DNA of 64,000 nucleotides from contig NW_027331510.1 in NCBI RefSeq assembly GCF_022965805.1, forward strand, positions 1,441,001 to 1,505,000. The letters run 5' to 3'. The position numbers were made by a program, and so were the translations under genes. Below the pieces are notes generated by a model. It saw nothing but the letters and a program-made list of their open reading frames with translations, made no database searches and was not told the origin of the DNA. The stretch comes from Primulina eburnea (Eukaryota > Streptophyta > Magnoliopsida > Lamiales > Gesneriaceae). Shown here piece after piece: positions 13,001 through 24,628 of the stretch (position 1 is the stretch's first letter; the number at the start of each line of letters is the position of its first letter).

Positions 13001-15130
13001 CTTAAGATTTTTGTGTTGTATTAGAAATTTCTTCCTGTCTTTTAAAATTTATCGACATCTTGCAACTTCTTTCTGTAATTATCGTGTCATTAATGTGTAC
13101 TACACCAAAAATACGAGAACATGATTTCTCTTACTTGATGTGAGATGCATGATATGTCATTTTAATGTAATTTCCAATTGATAGCATCATCCTCTATGAT
13201 TCTAATTTTACGTGGCAGTTCTTTGTTTATTGGTATTATCAACTTGCATCACTGACCTCGAGCTTTTAAATTTTGAAGTTAAGCCGGAAATCAACCTTTT
13301 TGAGAAGCTTGGCACAGGCCTTGACGAGAAGGTTACCTGCTAAGTTTGATGGTTTGATCACGAAGAGATTGAGCGAGACAGAAGTTTTTCTAATATTGGA
13401 GATATATGAAGATAAGTGATCTATCTCTTCCTTATTTTTATCGTCTCTAGAATTGGTGGAGAAGGAAAGTTAGATGGTAAACATCCTAAGATCAAGTTAC
13501 CTAAAATTTGACGCGAGATCTTGGTTTTTGCAAAATAGTTCTTCTAACAGTTTCCATCCCCGAGGGATTTTTTTGCTGTAAGAGGAACTATTTTGTTTTG
13601 CAAGATTCTCTGCTAGTTAGTAATTTTAATAAGTAATTGTTGTAAGATTAACATTCACATATTTAAATTTTTTTCAGAACTCTTCTCATGATTAATTTTT
13701 ACCCGCAGTATTTGATTTGATGTCTTCCATGAGGACCAAGAAAGATTGGTTGGCACTTTCGAATGATTTACGTTGCCAACCTTCATGTTGTTATTACAAG
13801 TCAGAGGGTGAATTCGTATTTTAGAAGGTATGATTAAACATTGTACATGTAATTGTTTGCCTTTGTATCATTGGTTTTTCAGACTTGTTTATGGGTTCAA
13901 TTATTCCATGGCTTTATTTTTTTGTTTCACAGTCCAGGCTTATTTGATCATTTTCATTAATCAATGTCATGGAGGGCTTTGTGGATAATGTGAATTGTGC
14001 TCGAAAACGGATGTCGATACATGGGTTAAGAAATAAAATTCTTAATCAATCGAGAGGTTCCGCCAAGAAAGATCTCCAAAGTACGAGGGACACAATTCAA
14101 GGTATTCTAGATTTTTTCTTGAGGTACTTCATATTGGAGCTATTGTTGAACATTATCAACTTCTATAAATAAAGAAAACTTAAGATTTTTGTGTTGTATT
14201 AGAAATTTCTTCCTGTCTTTTAAAATTTATCGACATCTTGCAACTTCTTTCTTTAATTATCGTGTCATTAATGTGTACTACACCAAAAATACGAGAACAT
14301 GATTTCTCTTACTTGATGTGAGATGCATGATATGTCATTTTAATGTAATTTCCAATTGATAGCATCATCCTCTATGATTCTAATTTTACGTGGCAGTTCT
14401 TGGTTTATTGGTATTATCAACTTGCATCACTGACCTCGAGCTTTTAAATTTTGAAGTTAAGCCGGAAATCAACCTTTTTGAGAAGCTTGGCACAGGCCTT
14501 GACGAGAAGGTTACCTGCTAAGTTTGATGGTTTGATCACGAAGAGATTGAGCGAGACAGAAGTTTTTCTAATTTTGGAGATATATGAAGATAAGTGATCT
14601 ATCTCTTCCTTATTTTTATCGTCTCTAGAATTGGTGGAGAAGGAAAGTTAGATGGTAAACATCCTAAGATCAAGTTACCTAAAATTTGACGCGAGATCTT
14701 GGTTTTTGCAAAATAGTTCTTCTAACAGTTTCCATCCCCGAGGGATTTTTTTGCTGTAAGAGGAACTATTTTGTTTTGCAAGATTCTCTGCTAGTTAGTA
14801 ATTTTAATAAGTAATTGTTGTAAGATTAACATTCACATATTTAAATTTTTTTCAGAACTCTTCTGATGATTAATTTTTACAATCAGTATTTGCTTTGATT
14901 TTTTCCATGAGGACCAAGAATGATTGGTTGGCACTATCGAATGATTTACTTTGGCAACCTTCCTGTTGATATTTCAATTCAGAGGGTGAATTTGTTTTTT
15001 GGAGGGTATGATTAAACATTGTACATGTAACTGTTTGCCTCTGTCTTATTGGTTTTTCAGACTTGTTTATAAGTTCAATTATTCTGTGGCTTTATTTATT
15101 TATTTTTTACAGTCCAGGTTTCCTTGATCA
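1048..15130 (+). repeat. Homogeneous tandem array of a ~1178-bp unit (12 units)
   Basis: Head-to-tail direct repeats. Using the ATG of a 67-codon ORF as marker, units begin at 1056, 2234, 3412, 4590, 5768, 6934, 8112, 9278, 10435, 11613, 12791 and 13969, and the next unit begins at 15149. Spacing is 1178 bp in most units. It is 1166 bp in those starting at 5768 and 8112 (a 12-bp deletion between CTTG direct repeats) and 1157 bp in that starting at 9278 (the same 12 bp plus a 9-bp deletion). Units are nearly identical and fall into at least two variant types: GTATGTTAG/AACAATG and GTATTTTAG/AACATTG in the 3' half, ATGAGG and AGGAGG at ORF codon 39. The types are mixed along the array. The unit is AT-rich, has a TATAAATAAAG motif after the ORF, and has poly-pyrimidine/AG stretches that look like splice acceptors. 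No known family was recognised. Confidence 0.97.
1056..1259 (+). other. 67-codon ORF repeated in array units (probably not a gene)
   Basis: Each unit of the left array carries an ORF starting MEGFVDNVNCARKRMSIHGL, with a lysine/arginine-rich middle and a hydrophobic end (FFLRYFILELLLNI). Only codon 39 varies (Met, Arg or Thr) among the 12 left-array units. Copies that remain open also lie at 15149, 19944, 49169, 56356, 57525 and 58703. In many diverged copies the start is GTG, and other copies carry stops or frameshifts. No homology to a known protein is recognised. Conservation is no greater than in the surrounding unit sequence, so recent homogenisation explains it without coding selection. 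Confidence 0.3.
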
Positions 15131-18100
15131 TTTTCATTAAGCAATGTCGTGGAGGGCTTTGTGGATAAAGTGAATTGTGCTCGAAAACGGATGTCGATAC
15201 ATGGGTTAAGAAAAAAAATTCTTAATCAATCGACAGGTATTGTCAATGAAGATCTCAACAGTAAGAGGGACACAATTCAAGATATCCTGAATATTTTGTT
15301 GAGATACTTCATATTGGTGCTATTGTTGAACATTATCAACTTCTATAAATAAAAAAAACTTAAGATTTTTGTGTTGTATTTGAAATTTGTTACTGTCTTT
15401 TAAAACTTATCATCATCTTGCAACTTCTTTCTTTAATTATCGTGTCATTAATGTGTACTACACCAAAAATACGAGAACATGATTTCTCTTACTTGATGTG
15501 AGATGCATGATATGTCATTTTAATGTAATTTCCAATTGATAGCGTCATCCTCTATGATTCTAATTTTACGTGGCAGTTCTTAGTTTATTGGTATTATCAA
15601 CTTACATCACTGACCTCGAGCTTTTAGATTTTGAAGTTAAGCCGGAAATCAACCTTTTTGAGAAGCTTGGCACAGGCCTTGACGAGAAGATTACCTGGAT
15701 AATGTGAATTGTGCTCGAAAACGGATGTCGATACATGGGTTAAGAAATAAAATTCTTAATCAATCGAGAGGTTCTGGCAAGAAAGATCTCAACAGTAAGA
15801 GGGACACAATTCAAGGTATCCTGAATTTTTTGTTGAGATACTTCATATTGGTGCTATAGTTGAACATTATCAACTTCTATAAATAAATAAAACTTAAGAT
15901 TTTTGTGTTGTATTAGAAATTTGTTACTGTCTTTTAAAACTTATCATCATCTTGCAACTTCTTTCATTCATTATCGTATCATTAATGTGGACTACATTAA
16001 AAATACGAGAACATGATTTCTCTTACTTGATGTGACATGCATGATCTATCCTTTTAATGTAAGTTCCAATTGATAGCATCATCCTCTATGATTATAATTT
16101 TACGTGGCAGTTCTTAGTTTATTGGTATTATCAACTTGCATCACTGACCTCGAGATTTTAGATTTTGAAGTTAAGCCGGAAATCATCTTTTTTGAGAAGC
16201 TTGGCACAAGCCTTGACGAGAAGGTTACCTTCTAAGTTTGATGGTTTGATCACGAAGAGATTGAGCGTGACAGAAGTTTCTCTAATTTTGGAGATATATG
16301 AAGATAAGTGATCTATATCTTCTTTATTTTTAGCGTCTCTAGAATTGGTGGAGAAGGAAAGTTAGATAGTATACATCCTAAGACCACGTTACCTAAAATT
16401 TGAGGGGAGATCTTGGTTTTTGCAAAATAGTTCTTCTAACATTTTCCATCGCCGAGGGATTTTTTTGCTGTAAGAGGAACTATTTTGTTTTGCAAAATTC
16501 TCTGCTAGTTAGCAATTTTAATAAGTAATTGTTCTAATATTAACATTCACATATTTAAATTTTTTTTAGAACTCTTCTTATGATTAATTTTTACAAGCAG
16601 TATTTTCTTTGATGTCTTCCATGAGGACCAAGAAAGATCGGTTGGCACATTCGAATGATTTACTTTGGCAACCTTTCTGTTGATATTTCAAGTAAGAGGG
16701 TGAATTCGTATTTTAGAAGGTATGATTAAACATTGTACATGTAAATCTTTGCAACTTCTTTCATTAATTATCGAATCCTTAATGTGGACTACACCAAAAA
16801 TACGAGAACATGATTTCTCTTACTTGATGTGACATGCATGATCTATCATTTTATTGTAATTTCCAATTGATAATATCATCCTCTATGATTCTAGTTTTAC
16901 GTGGCAGTTCTTAGTTTATTGCTATTATCAACTTGCATCACTAACCTCGAGATTTTAAATTTTGAAGTTAAGACGGAAATCAACCTTTTTGAGAAGCTTG
17001 GCACAGGCCTTGACGAGAAGGTTACCTGCTAAGTTTGGTGGTTTGATCACGAACAGATTGAGCGAGACAGAAGTTTCTCTAATTTCGGAAATATATGAAG
17101 ATAATTGATCTATCTCTTCCTTATTTTTATAGTCTCTAGGATTGGTGGAGAAGGAAAGTTAGATAGTAAACATCCTAAGACCAAGTTACCTAAAATTTGA
17201 CGCGAGATCTTGGTTTTTGAAAAATAGTTCTTCTTACAGTTTCCATCCCAAGGGATTTTTTGGCTGTAAGACGAACTATTTTGTTTTCAAAGATTCTCTG
17301 CTAGTTAGTAATTTTAATAAGTAATTGTTGTAAGATTAACATTCACATATTTAAATTTTTTTTAGAATTCTTCTTTTGATTAATTTTTACAAGCAGTATT
17401 TGTTTTGATGTTTTCCATGAGGGTCACCAATGATTGGTTTTCACTATCGAATGATTTACGTTGACCACCTTCCTGTTGATATTACAAGTCAGAGGACGAA
17501 TTCGTATTTTAGAAGGTATGATTAAACATTGTACATGTAACTGTATGCCTTTGTATCATTGGTTTTCAGACTTGTTTATGGGTTCAATTATTCCGTGGCT
17601 TTATTTTTTGTTTCAGAGTCCAGGTTTACTTGATCATTTTCATTAAGCAAAGTCGTGGAGGGCTTTGTGGATAATGTGAATCGTGCTCGAGAACGGATGT
17701 AGATACATGGGTTAAGAAGTAAAATTCATAATCAGGGAGAGGTTCTGCCAAGAAAGATCTCAATAGTAAGAGGGACACAATTCAAGGTATTTTGGACTTT
17801 TTGTTGAGATAGTTCATATTGGAGCTATTGTTGAACGTTATAAACTTCTATAAATAAATAAAACTTAAGATTTTCGTGTTGTATTAGAAATTTCTTAATG
17901 TCTTTTAAAGCTTATCAACATCTTGCAACTTCTTTCATTAATTATCGTAACATTAATGTGGACTACACCAAAAATACGAAAAAATGATTTCTCTTACTTG
18001 ATGTGACATGCATGATCTGTCATTTTAATGTAATTTCCAATTGATAGCATCATCCTCTATGATTCTAGTTTTACGTGGCAGTTCTTAGTTTATTGGTATT

Positions 18101-21100
18101 ATCAACTTGCCTCACTAACCTCGAGATTTTAAATTTTGAAGTTAAGCCGGAAATCAACCTTTTTGAGAAGTTTGGCACAGGCCTTGACGAGAAGGTTACC
18201 TGCTAAGTTTGGTGGTTTGATCACGAAGAGATTGAGCGAGACAGAAGTTTCTCTAATTTCGGAAATATATGAAGATAAGTGATCTATCTCTTCCTTATTT
18301 TTATCGTGTCTAGATTTGGTGGAGAAGGAAAGTTAGATAATAAACATCCTAAGACCAAGTTACCTTAAATTTGACGCGAGATCTTGGTTTTTGAAAAATA
18401 GTTCTTCTAACAGTTTTCATCCCGAGGGATTTTTTGGCTGTAAGACGAACTATTTTGTTTTCAAAGATTCTCTGCTAGTTAGTAATTTTAATAAGTAATT
18501 GTTGTAAGATTAACCTTCACATATTTAAATTTTTTTTAGAACTCTTCTTATGATTATTTTTACAAGCAGTATTTGCTTTGATGTTTTCCATGAGGGCCAA
18601 GAATGATTGGTCGAATTCGTATTTTAGAAGGTATGATTAAACATTGTACATGTAACTGTATGCCTTTGTATCATTGGTTTTCAGACTTGTTTATGGGTTC
18701 AATTATTCCGTGGCTTTATTTTTTGTTTCAGAGTCCAGGTTTACTTTATCATTTTCATTAAGCAAAGTCGTGGAGGGCTTTGGGGATAATGTGAATCGTG
18801 CTCGAAAACGGATGTAGATACATGGGTTAAGAAGTAAAATTCATAATCAGGGAGAGGTTCTGCCAAGAAAGATCTCAATAGTAAGAGAGACACAATTCAA
18901 GGTATTCTGGACTTTTTGTGGAGATACTTCATATTGGAGCTATTGTTGAACATTAACTTCTATAAATAAATAAAACTTAAGATTTTCGTGTTGTATTAGA
19001 AATTTCTTAATGTCTTTTAAAACTTATCAGCATCTTGCAATTTCTTTCATTAATTATCGTATCATTAATGTGGACTACACCAAAAATACGAGAACATAAT
19101 TAATCTTACTTGATGTGACATGCATGATCTGTCATTTTAATGTAATTTCCAATTGATAGCATCATACTCTATGATTCTAGTTTTACGTGGCAGTTCTTAG
19201 TTTATTGGTATTATCAACTTGCGTCACTGAACTCGAGATTTTAAATTTTGAAGTTAAGTCGGAAATCAACCTTTTTGAGAAGCTTGGGAAAGGCCTTGAC
19301 GAGAAGGTTACCTGCTAAGTTTGGTGGTTTGATCACGAAGAGATTGAGCGAGACAGAAGTTTCTCTAATTTCGGAAATATATGAAGATTAGTGATCTATC
19401 TCTTCCTTATTTTTATTCTTGTCTAGGATTGGTGGAGAAGGAAAGTTAGATAGTAAACATCCTAAGACCAAGTTACCTAAAATTTGACGCGAGATCTTGG
19501 TTTTTGAAAAATAGTTCTTCTAACAGTTTCCATCCCGAGGGATTTTTTGGCTGTAAGACGAACTATTTTGTTTTCAAAGATTCTCTGCTAGTTAGTAATT
19601 TTAATAAGTAATTGTTGTAAGATTAACATTCACATATTTAAATTTTTTTTTAGAACTCTTCTTATGATTAATTTTTACAAGCAGTATTTGCTTTGATGTT
19701 TTCCATGAGGGCCAAGAATGATTGGTTTTCACTATCGAATGATTTACGTTGGCCACCTTCCTGTTGATATTACAAGTCAGAGGGCGAATTCGTATTTTAG
19801 AAGGTATGATTAAACATTGTACATGAAACTGTATGTCTTTGTATCATTAGTTTTCAGACTTGTTTATGGGTTCAATTATTCCGTGGCTTTATTTTTTGTT
19901 TCACGGTCCAGGTTTAACTTGATCATTTTCATTAAGCAAATTCGTGGAGGGCTTTGTGGATAATGTGAATCGGGCTCGAAAACGGATGTCGATACATGGG
20001 TTAGGAAATAAAATTCATAATCAAGTGAGAGGTTCTGCCAAGAAAGATCTCAATAGTAAGAGGGACACAATTCAAGGTATTCTGAAATTTTTCTTGAGAT
20101 ACTTCATATTGGAGCTATTGTTGAACATTATCAACTTCTATAAATAAAGAAAACTTAAGATTTTTGTGTTGTATTAGAAATTTCTTAATGTCTTTTAAAA
20201 CTTATCAGCATCTTGCAATTTCTTTCATTAATTATCGTATCATTGATGTGGACTACACCAAAAATACGAGAACATAATTTATCTTACTTGATGTGACATG
20301 CATGATCTGTCATTTTAATGTAATTTCCACTTGATAGCATCATCCTCTATGATTCTAGTTTTACGTGGCAGTTCTTAGTTTATTGGTATTATCAACTTGC
20401 GTCACTGAACTCGAGATTTTAAATTTTGAAGTTAAGCCGGAAATCAACCTTTTTGAGAAGCTTGGCACAGGCCTTGACGAGAAGGTTACCTGCTAAGTTT
20501 GGTGGTTTGATCACGAACAGATTGAGCGAGACAGAAGTTTCTCTAATTTCGGAAATATATGAAGATAAGTGATCTATCTCTTCCTTATTTTTATAGTCTC
20601 TAGGATTGGTGGAGAAGGAAAGTTAGATAGTAAACATCCTAAGACCAAGTTACCTAAAATTTGACGCGAGATCTTGGTTTTTGCAAAATAGTTCTTCTAA
20701 CAGTTTCCATCCCGAGGGATTTTTTGGCTGTAAGAGGAACTATTTTGTTTTCAAAGATTCTCTGCTAGTGAGTAATTTTAATAAGTAATTGTTGTAAGAT
20801 TAACATTCACATATTTAAATTTTTTTTAGAACTCTTCTTATGATTAATTTTTACAGGCAGTATTTGCTTTGATGTTTTCCATGAGGGCCAAGAATGATTG
20901 GTTGGCACTATCGAATGATTTACGTTGGCAACCTTCCTGTTGATATTACAAGTCAGAGGGCGAATTCGTATTTTAGAATGTATGATTAAACATTGTACAT
21001 GTAACTGTATGCCTTTGTATCATTGGTTTTTCAGACTTGTTTATGGGTTCAATTATTCCATTGCTTTATTTTTTGTTTCGCAGGTTTACTTGATCATTGT

Positions 21101-21648
21101 CATTAAGCAAAGTCGTGGAGGGCTTTGTAGATAATGTGAATCGTGCTCGAAAACGGATGTCGATACATGGGTTAAGAAGTAAAATTCATAATCAAGGGAG
21201 AGGTTCTGCCAAGAAAGATTCCATAGTAAGAGTGACACTATTCAAGGTATTCTGGATTTTTTCTTGAGATACTAATATTGGAGCTATTGTTGAACTTTAT
21301 CAACTTCTATAAATAAAGAAAACTTAAGATTTTTGTGTTGTATTAGAAATTTCTTATTGTCTTTTAAAACTTATCAACATATTGCAACTTCTTTCATTAA
21401 TTATCGTATCATTAATGTGGACTACACCAAAAATACGATAACATGATTTCTCTTACTTGTTGTGACATGCATGATCTGTCATTTTAATGTAATTCCAATT
21501 GATAGCATCATCCTCTGTGATTCTAGTTTTACGTGGCAGTTCTTAGTTTATTGGTATTATCAACTTGTATTACTAAACTAGAAGGCGTGTTTTAACATTG
21601 TACATGTAAATTTTAACATTGTACATGTAACTTTTTGCCTTTGTATCA
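15131..21648 (+). repeat. Diverged and rearranged continuation of the 1178-bp array
   Basis: The same unit continues in the same orientation but with many substitutions and internal junctions. The ORF region recurs at about 15149, 15694, 17657, 18771, 19944 and 21113. At about 15690 the unit jumps from GAGAAGATTACCT directly into GGATAATGTG, and at about 16745 it jumps from ACATGTAA into TTTGCAACTTCTTTC, skipping the ORF region. The codon at the ORF start is GTG here (GTCGTGGAGG) instead of ATG, and several copies have in-frame stops (for example TAG near 17700). After about 21575 the unit skips ahead to AGAAGG...GTGTTTTAACATTGTACATG, ending at TATCATTG where the retroelement begins. Divergence from the left array suggests older copies that have escaped homogenisation. 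Confidence 0.93.
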
Positions 21649-22036
21649 TTGTGATGCTTCCTTAAATTTGGTACACCTTGGCGGATCCGAGCCCACACGT
21701 TAACGGACCCTAGCCCTTCCAAGGGTCCAAGCCCACAGTCCAAGCACTGCTAGGGGTCCAAGCCCACAGTCCCTAGACATCCGAGCCCTCAATGGGCTGG
21801 GAAATCCCAGCCCACCAGGGGTTGGGAGCTCAGAGCCCTGACGTAACTAAATGATATGAAGATATTCTCAGATAAGGGACCTGACGGATGTAGGATTTGG
21901 GTCAATCTAATCAGGATAGGGCAAAAAGTTTCAGATGCGTAGAGATGGTGTTCTCGTGTTTGAAATCCCTTGTCGCGGGAAGGACTCTTATCTTAGTATG
22001 AGTCATATTCCCATAAAGTAACCAATCTCCTCCCTC

Positions 22037-22042
22037 TATAAA
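22037..22042 (+). promoter_or_regulatory. TATA box in the LTR of the gypsy-like blocks
   Basis: TATAAA in the context CCTCTATAAATACC, well placed for a retroelement U3 promoter: about 0.39 kb into the LTR, with the leader and gag ATG about 280 bp downstream. The same hexamer is at 25000, 27975, 30984 and 61201. It is changed to TACAAA in the second LTRs of blocks A-C and to TGTAAA in the first LTR of block E and the second LTR of block D, so not all copies retain it. Function is inferred from position only. Confidence 0.55.
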
Positions 22043-22318
22043 TACCAGGTATTGGTCCATGATTTGATTTATTAACATTGTCTTGCTCATTTAGCACTAA
22101 TACATTTCAGTCTTATGTTTGTTCTTCGGACTGATTTTAAAAACTGAGGGGTCACGCTGGAAAACTCTCCTGCGCCCCCTAATCCTATTTTTCTCTGTGC
22201 AGAACCTAGAGATCCGACCTGACCGATTTGAAGACCCGCTCTCCAGACCGAACCCGATATAAAATTTTGGTATCATCAATTGATGCCGTCTGTGGGAAAT
22301 GGATGGGAAGGAGATAAG

Positions 22319-22651
22319 ATGGTGAATACTAAAGACATCACCAATGGAAGCGAGAAAAACATAAATCATAATGGTAACCAGAGTTTCACTGTGGCCGAGC
22401 TGACAACAAGTGTTGGCCTGGAGCGAATCAGTAAACACAACTCGCCGAGGTGAAGAAGCTGATAAAGGACGTTGAGCAATTGAAGGACAAACGGAATGGG
22501 AATCTCCTTCCCCCAACTCAAGCCATACCATTTCTGTTGAGATACTAGCCAAAGAACTCACTAGAAACTTCAAATTGCCGAATATCGCAGAATACTACGG
22601 GAAGGTAGACCTCGGAGATCATCTGGTGTGGTTCGAAAACGCCGCGCTCTT
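22319..22651 (+). pseudogene. gag 5' fragment (gypsy-like), copy in block A
   Basis: ATG at 22319 follows the leader and reads MVNTKDITNGSEKN before a TGA at about 22451. The following coil-rich stretch (EQLKDKRNGN) and NFKLPNIAEYYGK are in other frames, so at least two frameshifts are present. They are shared by every copy in the window. The fragment ends at GCCGCGCTCTT, where it is fused to an LTR. Longer copies at 32138 and 61497 show it is the N-terminal part of a Ty3/gypsy gag. Confidence 0.8.
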
Positions 22652-23224
22652 GGTACACCTTGGAGGATCCAAGCCCACACGTTAACGGACCCTAGCCCTG
22701 CCAAGGGTCCAAGCCCACAATCCAAGCACTGCCAGGGGTCCAAGCCCACAGTACCTAGCCCTAACAATACCTAACCTATCAGAAATCTGAGCCCACCAAT
22801 GGGCTGGGAAATCTGAGCCCACCAGAGGGTTGGGAGCTCAGAGCCCTGAAGTAACTAAATGATATGAAGATATTCTCAGATAAGGACCTGACGGATGTAG
22901 GATTTGGGTCAATCTAATCAGGATAGGGCAAAGAGTTCCAGATGCATAGAGATGGAGTTCTAATGTTTGAACACTCTTGTCGCGGGAAGGACTCTTATCT
23001 CAGCAGGAGTCCTATTCCCATAAGATAACCAATCTCCTCCCTCTACAAATACCAGGTATTGGCCCATGATTAATTTATTCACATTGTCTTGCTCACTTAG
23101 CATTAATACATTGCAGTCTTATGTTTGCTCTCCGGACTGACTTTAGAAACGGAGGGTCAAGCTGGAAAACTCTCCCGGGCCCCCTAATCTTGTTTTTGTC
23201 TGTGCAGAACCTAGAGATCCGACC

Positions 23225-24628
23225 CTATCATTAATGTGGACTGCACCAAAAATACGAGAACATGATTTCTCTTACTTGATGTGACATGCATGATCTGTCA
23301 TTTTAATGTAATTTCCAATTGATAACATCATCATCTATGATTCTAGTTTTACGTGGCAGTTTTTAGTTTATTGGTATTATCAACTTGCATCACTGACCTC
23401 GAGTTTTTAAATTTTGCAGTTAAGCCGGAAATCAACCATTTTGAGAAGCTTGGCACAGGCCTTGACGAGAAGGTTACCTGCTAAGTTTGGTGGTTTGATC
23501 ACGAAGAGATTGAGCGAGACAGAAGTTTCTCTATTTTTGGAGATATATGAAGATAAGTGATCTATCTCTTCCTTATTTTTATCTTGTCTAGGATTGGTGG
23601 AGAAGGAAAGTTAGATAGTAAACATCCTAAGACCAAGTAACCAAAATTTGACGCGAGATCTTGGTTTTTGAAAAATAGTTCTTCTAACAGTTTCCATCCC
23701 GAGGGATTTTTTGGCTGTAAGAGGAACTATTTTGTTTTCAAAGATTCTCTGCTAGTTAGTAATTTTAATAAGTAATTGTTGTAAGATTAACATTCACATA
23801 TTTAAATTTTTTTAGAACTCTTCTTATGATTAATTTTTACAAGGAGTATTTGCTTTGATGTTTTCCATGAGGGCCAAGAATGATTGGTTGGCACTATCGA
23901 ATGATTTACGTTGGCAACCTTCCTGTTGATATTACAAGTCAGAGGGCGAATTCGTATTTTAGAAGGTATGATTAAACATTGTACATGTAACTATATGCCT
24001 ATGTATCATTGGTTTTTCAGACTTGTTTATGGGTTCAATTATTACGTGGCTTTATTTTTTGTTTCGCAGTCCAGGTTTACTTGATCATTTTCATTAAGCA
24101 AAGTCGTGGAGGGCTTTGTTTATAATGTTAATCGTGCTCGAAAACGGATGTCGATACATGGGTTAAGAAGTAAAATTCATAACCGAGGGAGAGGTTCTGC
24201 CAAGAAAAGATCTCAATAGTAAGAGGGGCACAATTCAAGGTATTATGGATTTTTTCTTGAGATACTTCATATTGGAGCTATTGTTGAACATTATCAACTT
24301 CTATAAATAAAGAAAACTTAAGATTTTTGTGTTGTATTAGAAATTTCTTAATGTCTTTTAAAACTTATCAACATATTGCAACTTCTTTCATTAATTATCG
24401 TATCATTAATGTGGACTACACCAAAAATACGAGAACATGATTTCTCTTACTTGATGTGACATGCATGATCTGTCATTTTAATGTAATAACTAATAACAAT
24501 TGATAGCATCATCCTCTATGATTCTAGTTTTACGTGGCAGTTCTTAGTTTATTGGTATTATCAACTTGCATTACTAAACTAGAAGGTGTGTTTTAACATT
24601 GTACATGTAACTTTTTGCCTTTATATCA
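23225..24628 (+). repeat. Array unit spacer within the higher-order repeat, round 1
   Basis: Begins at TATCATTAATGTGGACTGCACC, which lies in the middle of the 1178-bp unit, and runs one unit and part of the next up to TATCATTG. The ORF region at about 24103 is broken (GTTTATAATGTTAATCG). Just before its end it jumps from AACTTGCATTACTAAACT to AGAAGGTGTG, the same internal deletion as at 21575, 27550 and 30520. Confidence 0.92.

Larger units (their letters stand above)
21649..23224 (+). mobile_element. Retroelement block A: LTR-leader-gag5'-partial LTR (gypsy-like)
   Basis: The block starts TGTGATGC after array sequence and has an LTR-like segment of about 0.63 kb. It contains motifs repeated in all blocks (GGATCCGAGCCCACACGTTA, the repeated GGGTCCAAGCCCACA, CTATAAATACC). 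A leader with TGGTATCATCAATTGATGCCGTCTGTGGG follows; the TGGTATCA resembles the start of a plant initiator-tRNA-Met primer-binding site, but the match is partial. A 5' gag fragment (22319-22651) joins directly to a second LTR at TCTT/GGTACACC, lacking the first ~18 bp of the LTR. This second LTR is cut at about 23224 and replaced by array DNA. There is no protease, RT or integrase. A non-autonomous, rearranged remnant. Confidence 0.85.

Noticed and set aside
1048..15130. CRISPR-like or rDNA-like array
   Set aside because: The repeat unit is about 1.18 kb with no short repeat/spacer alternation, and it has no rRNA motifs; it is a long tandem repeat in plant DNA.
17461..17646. ORF with FLLILQVRGRIRIL and later FLFRSPGLLDHFH-like end, recurring at 20925 and 26887
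   Set aside because: Runs through the unit's intron-like stretch, uses a non-ATG start and is interrupted in most units.
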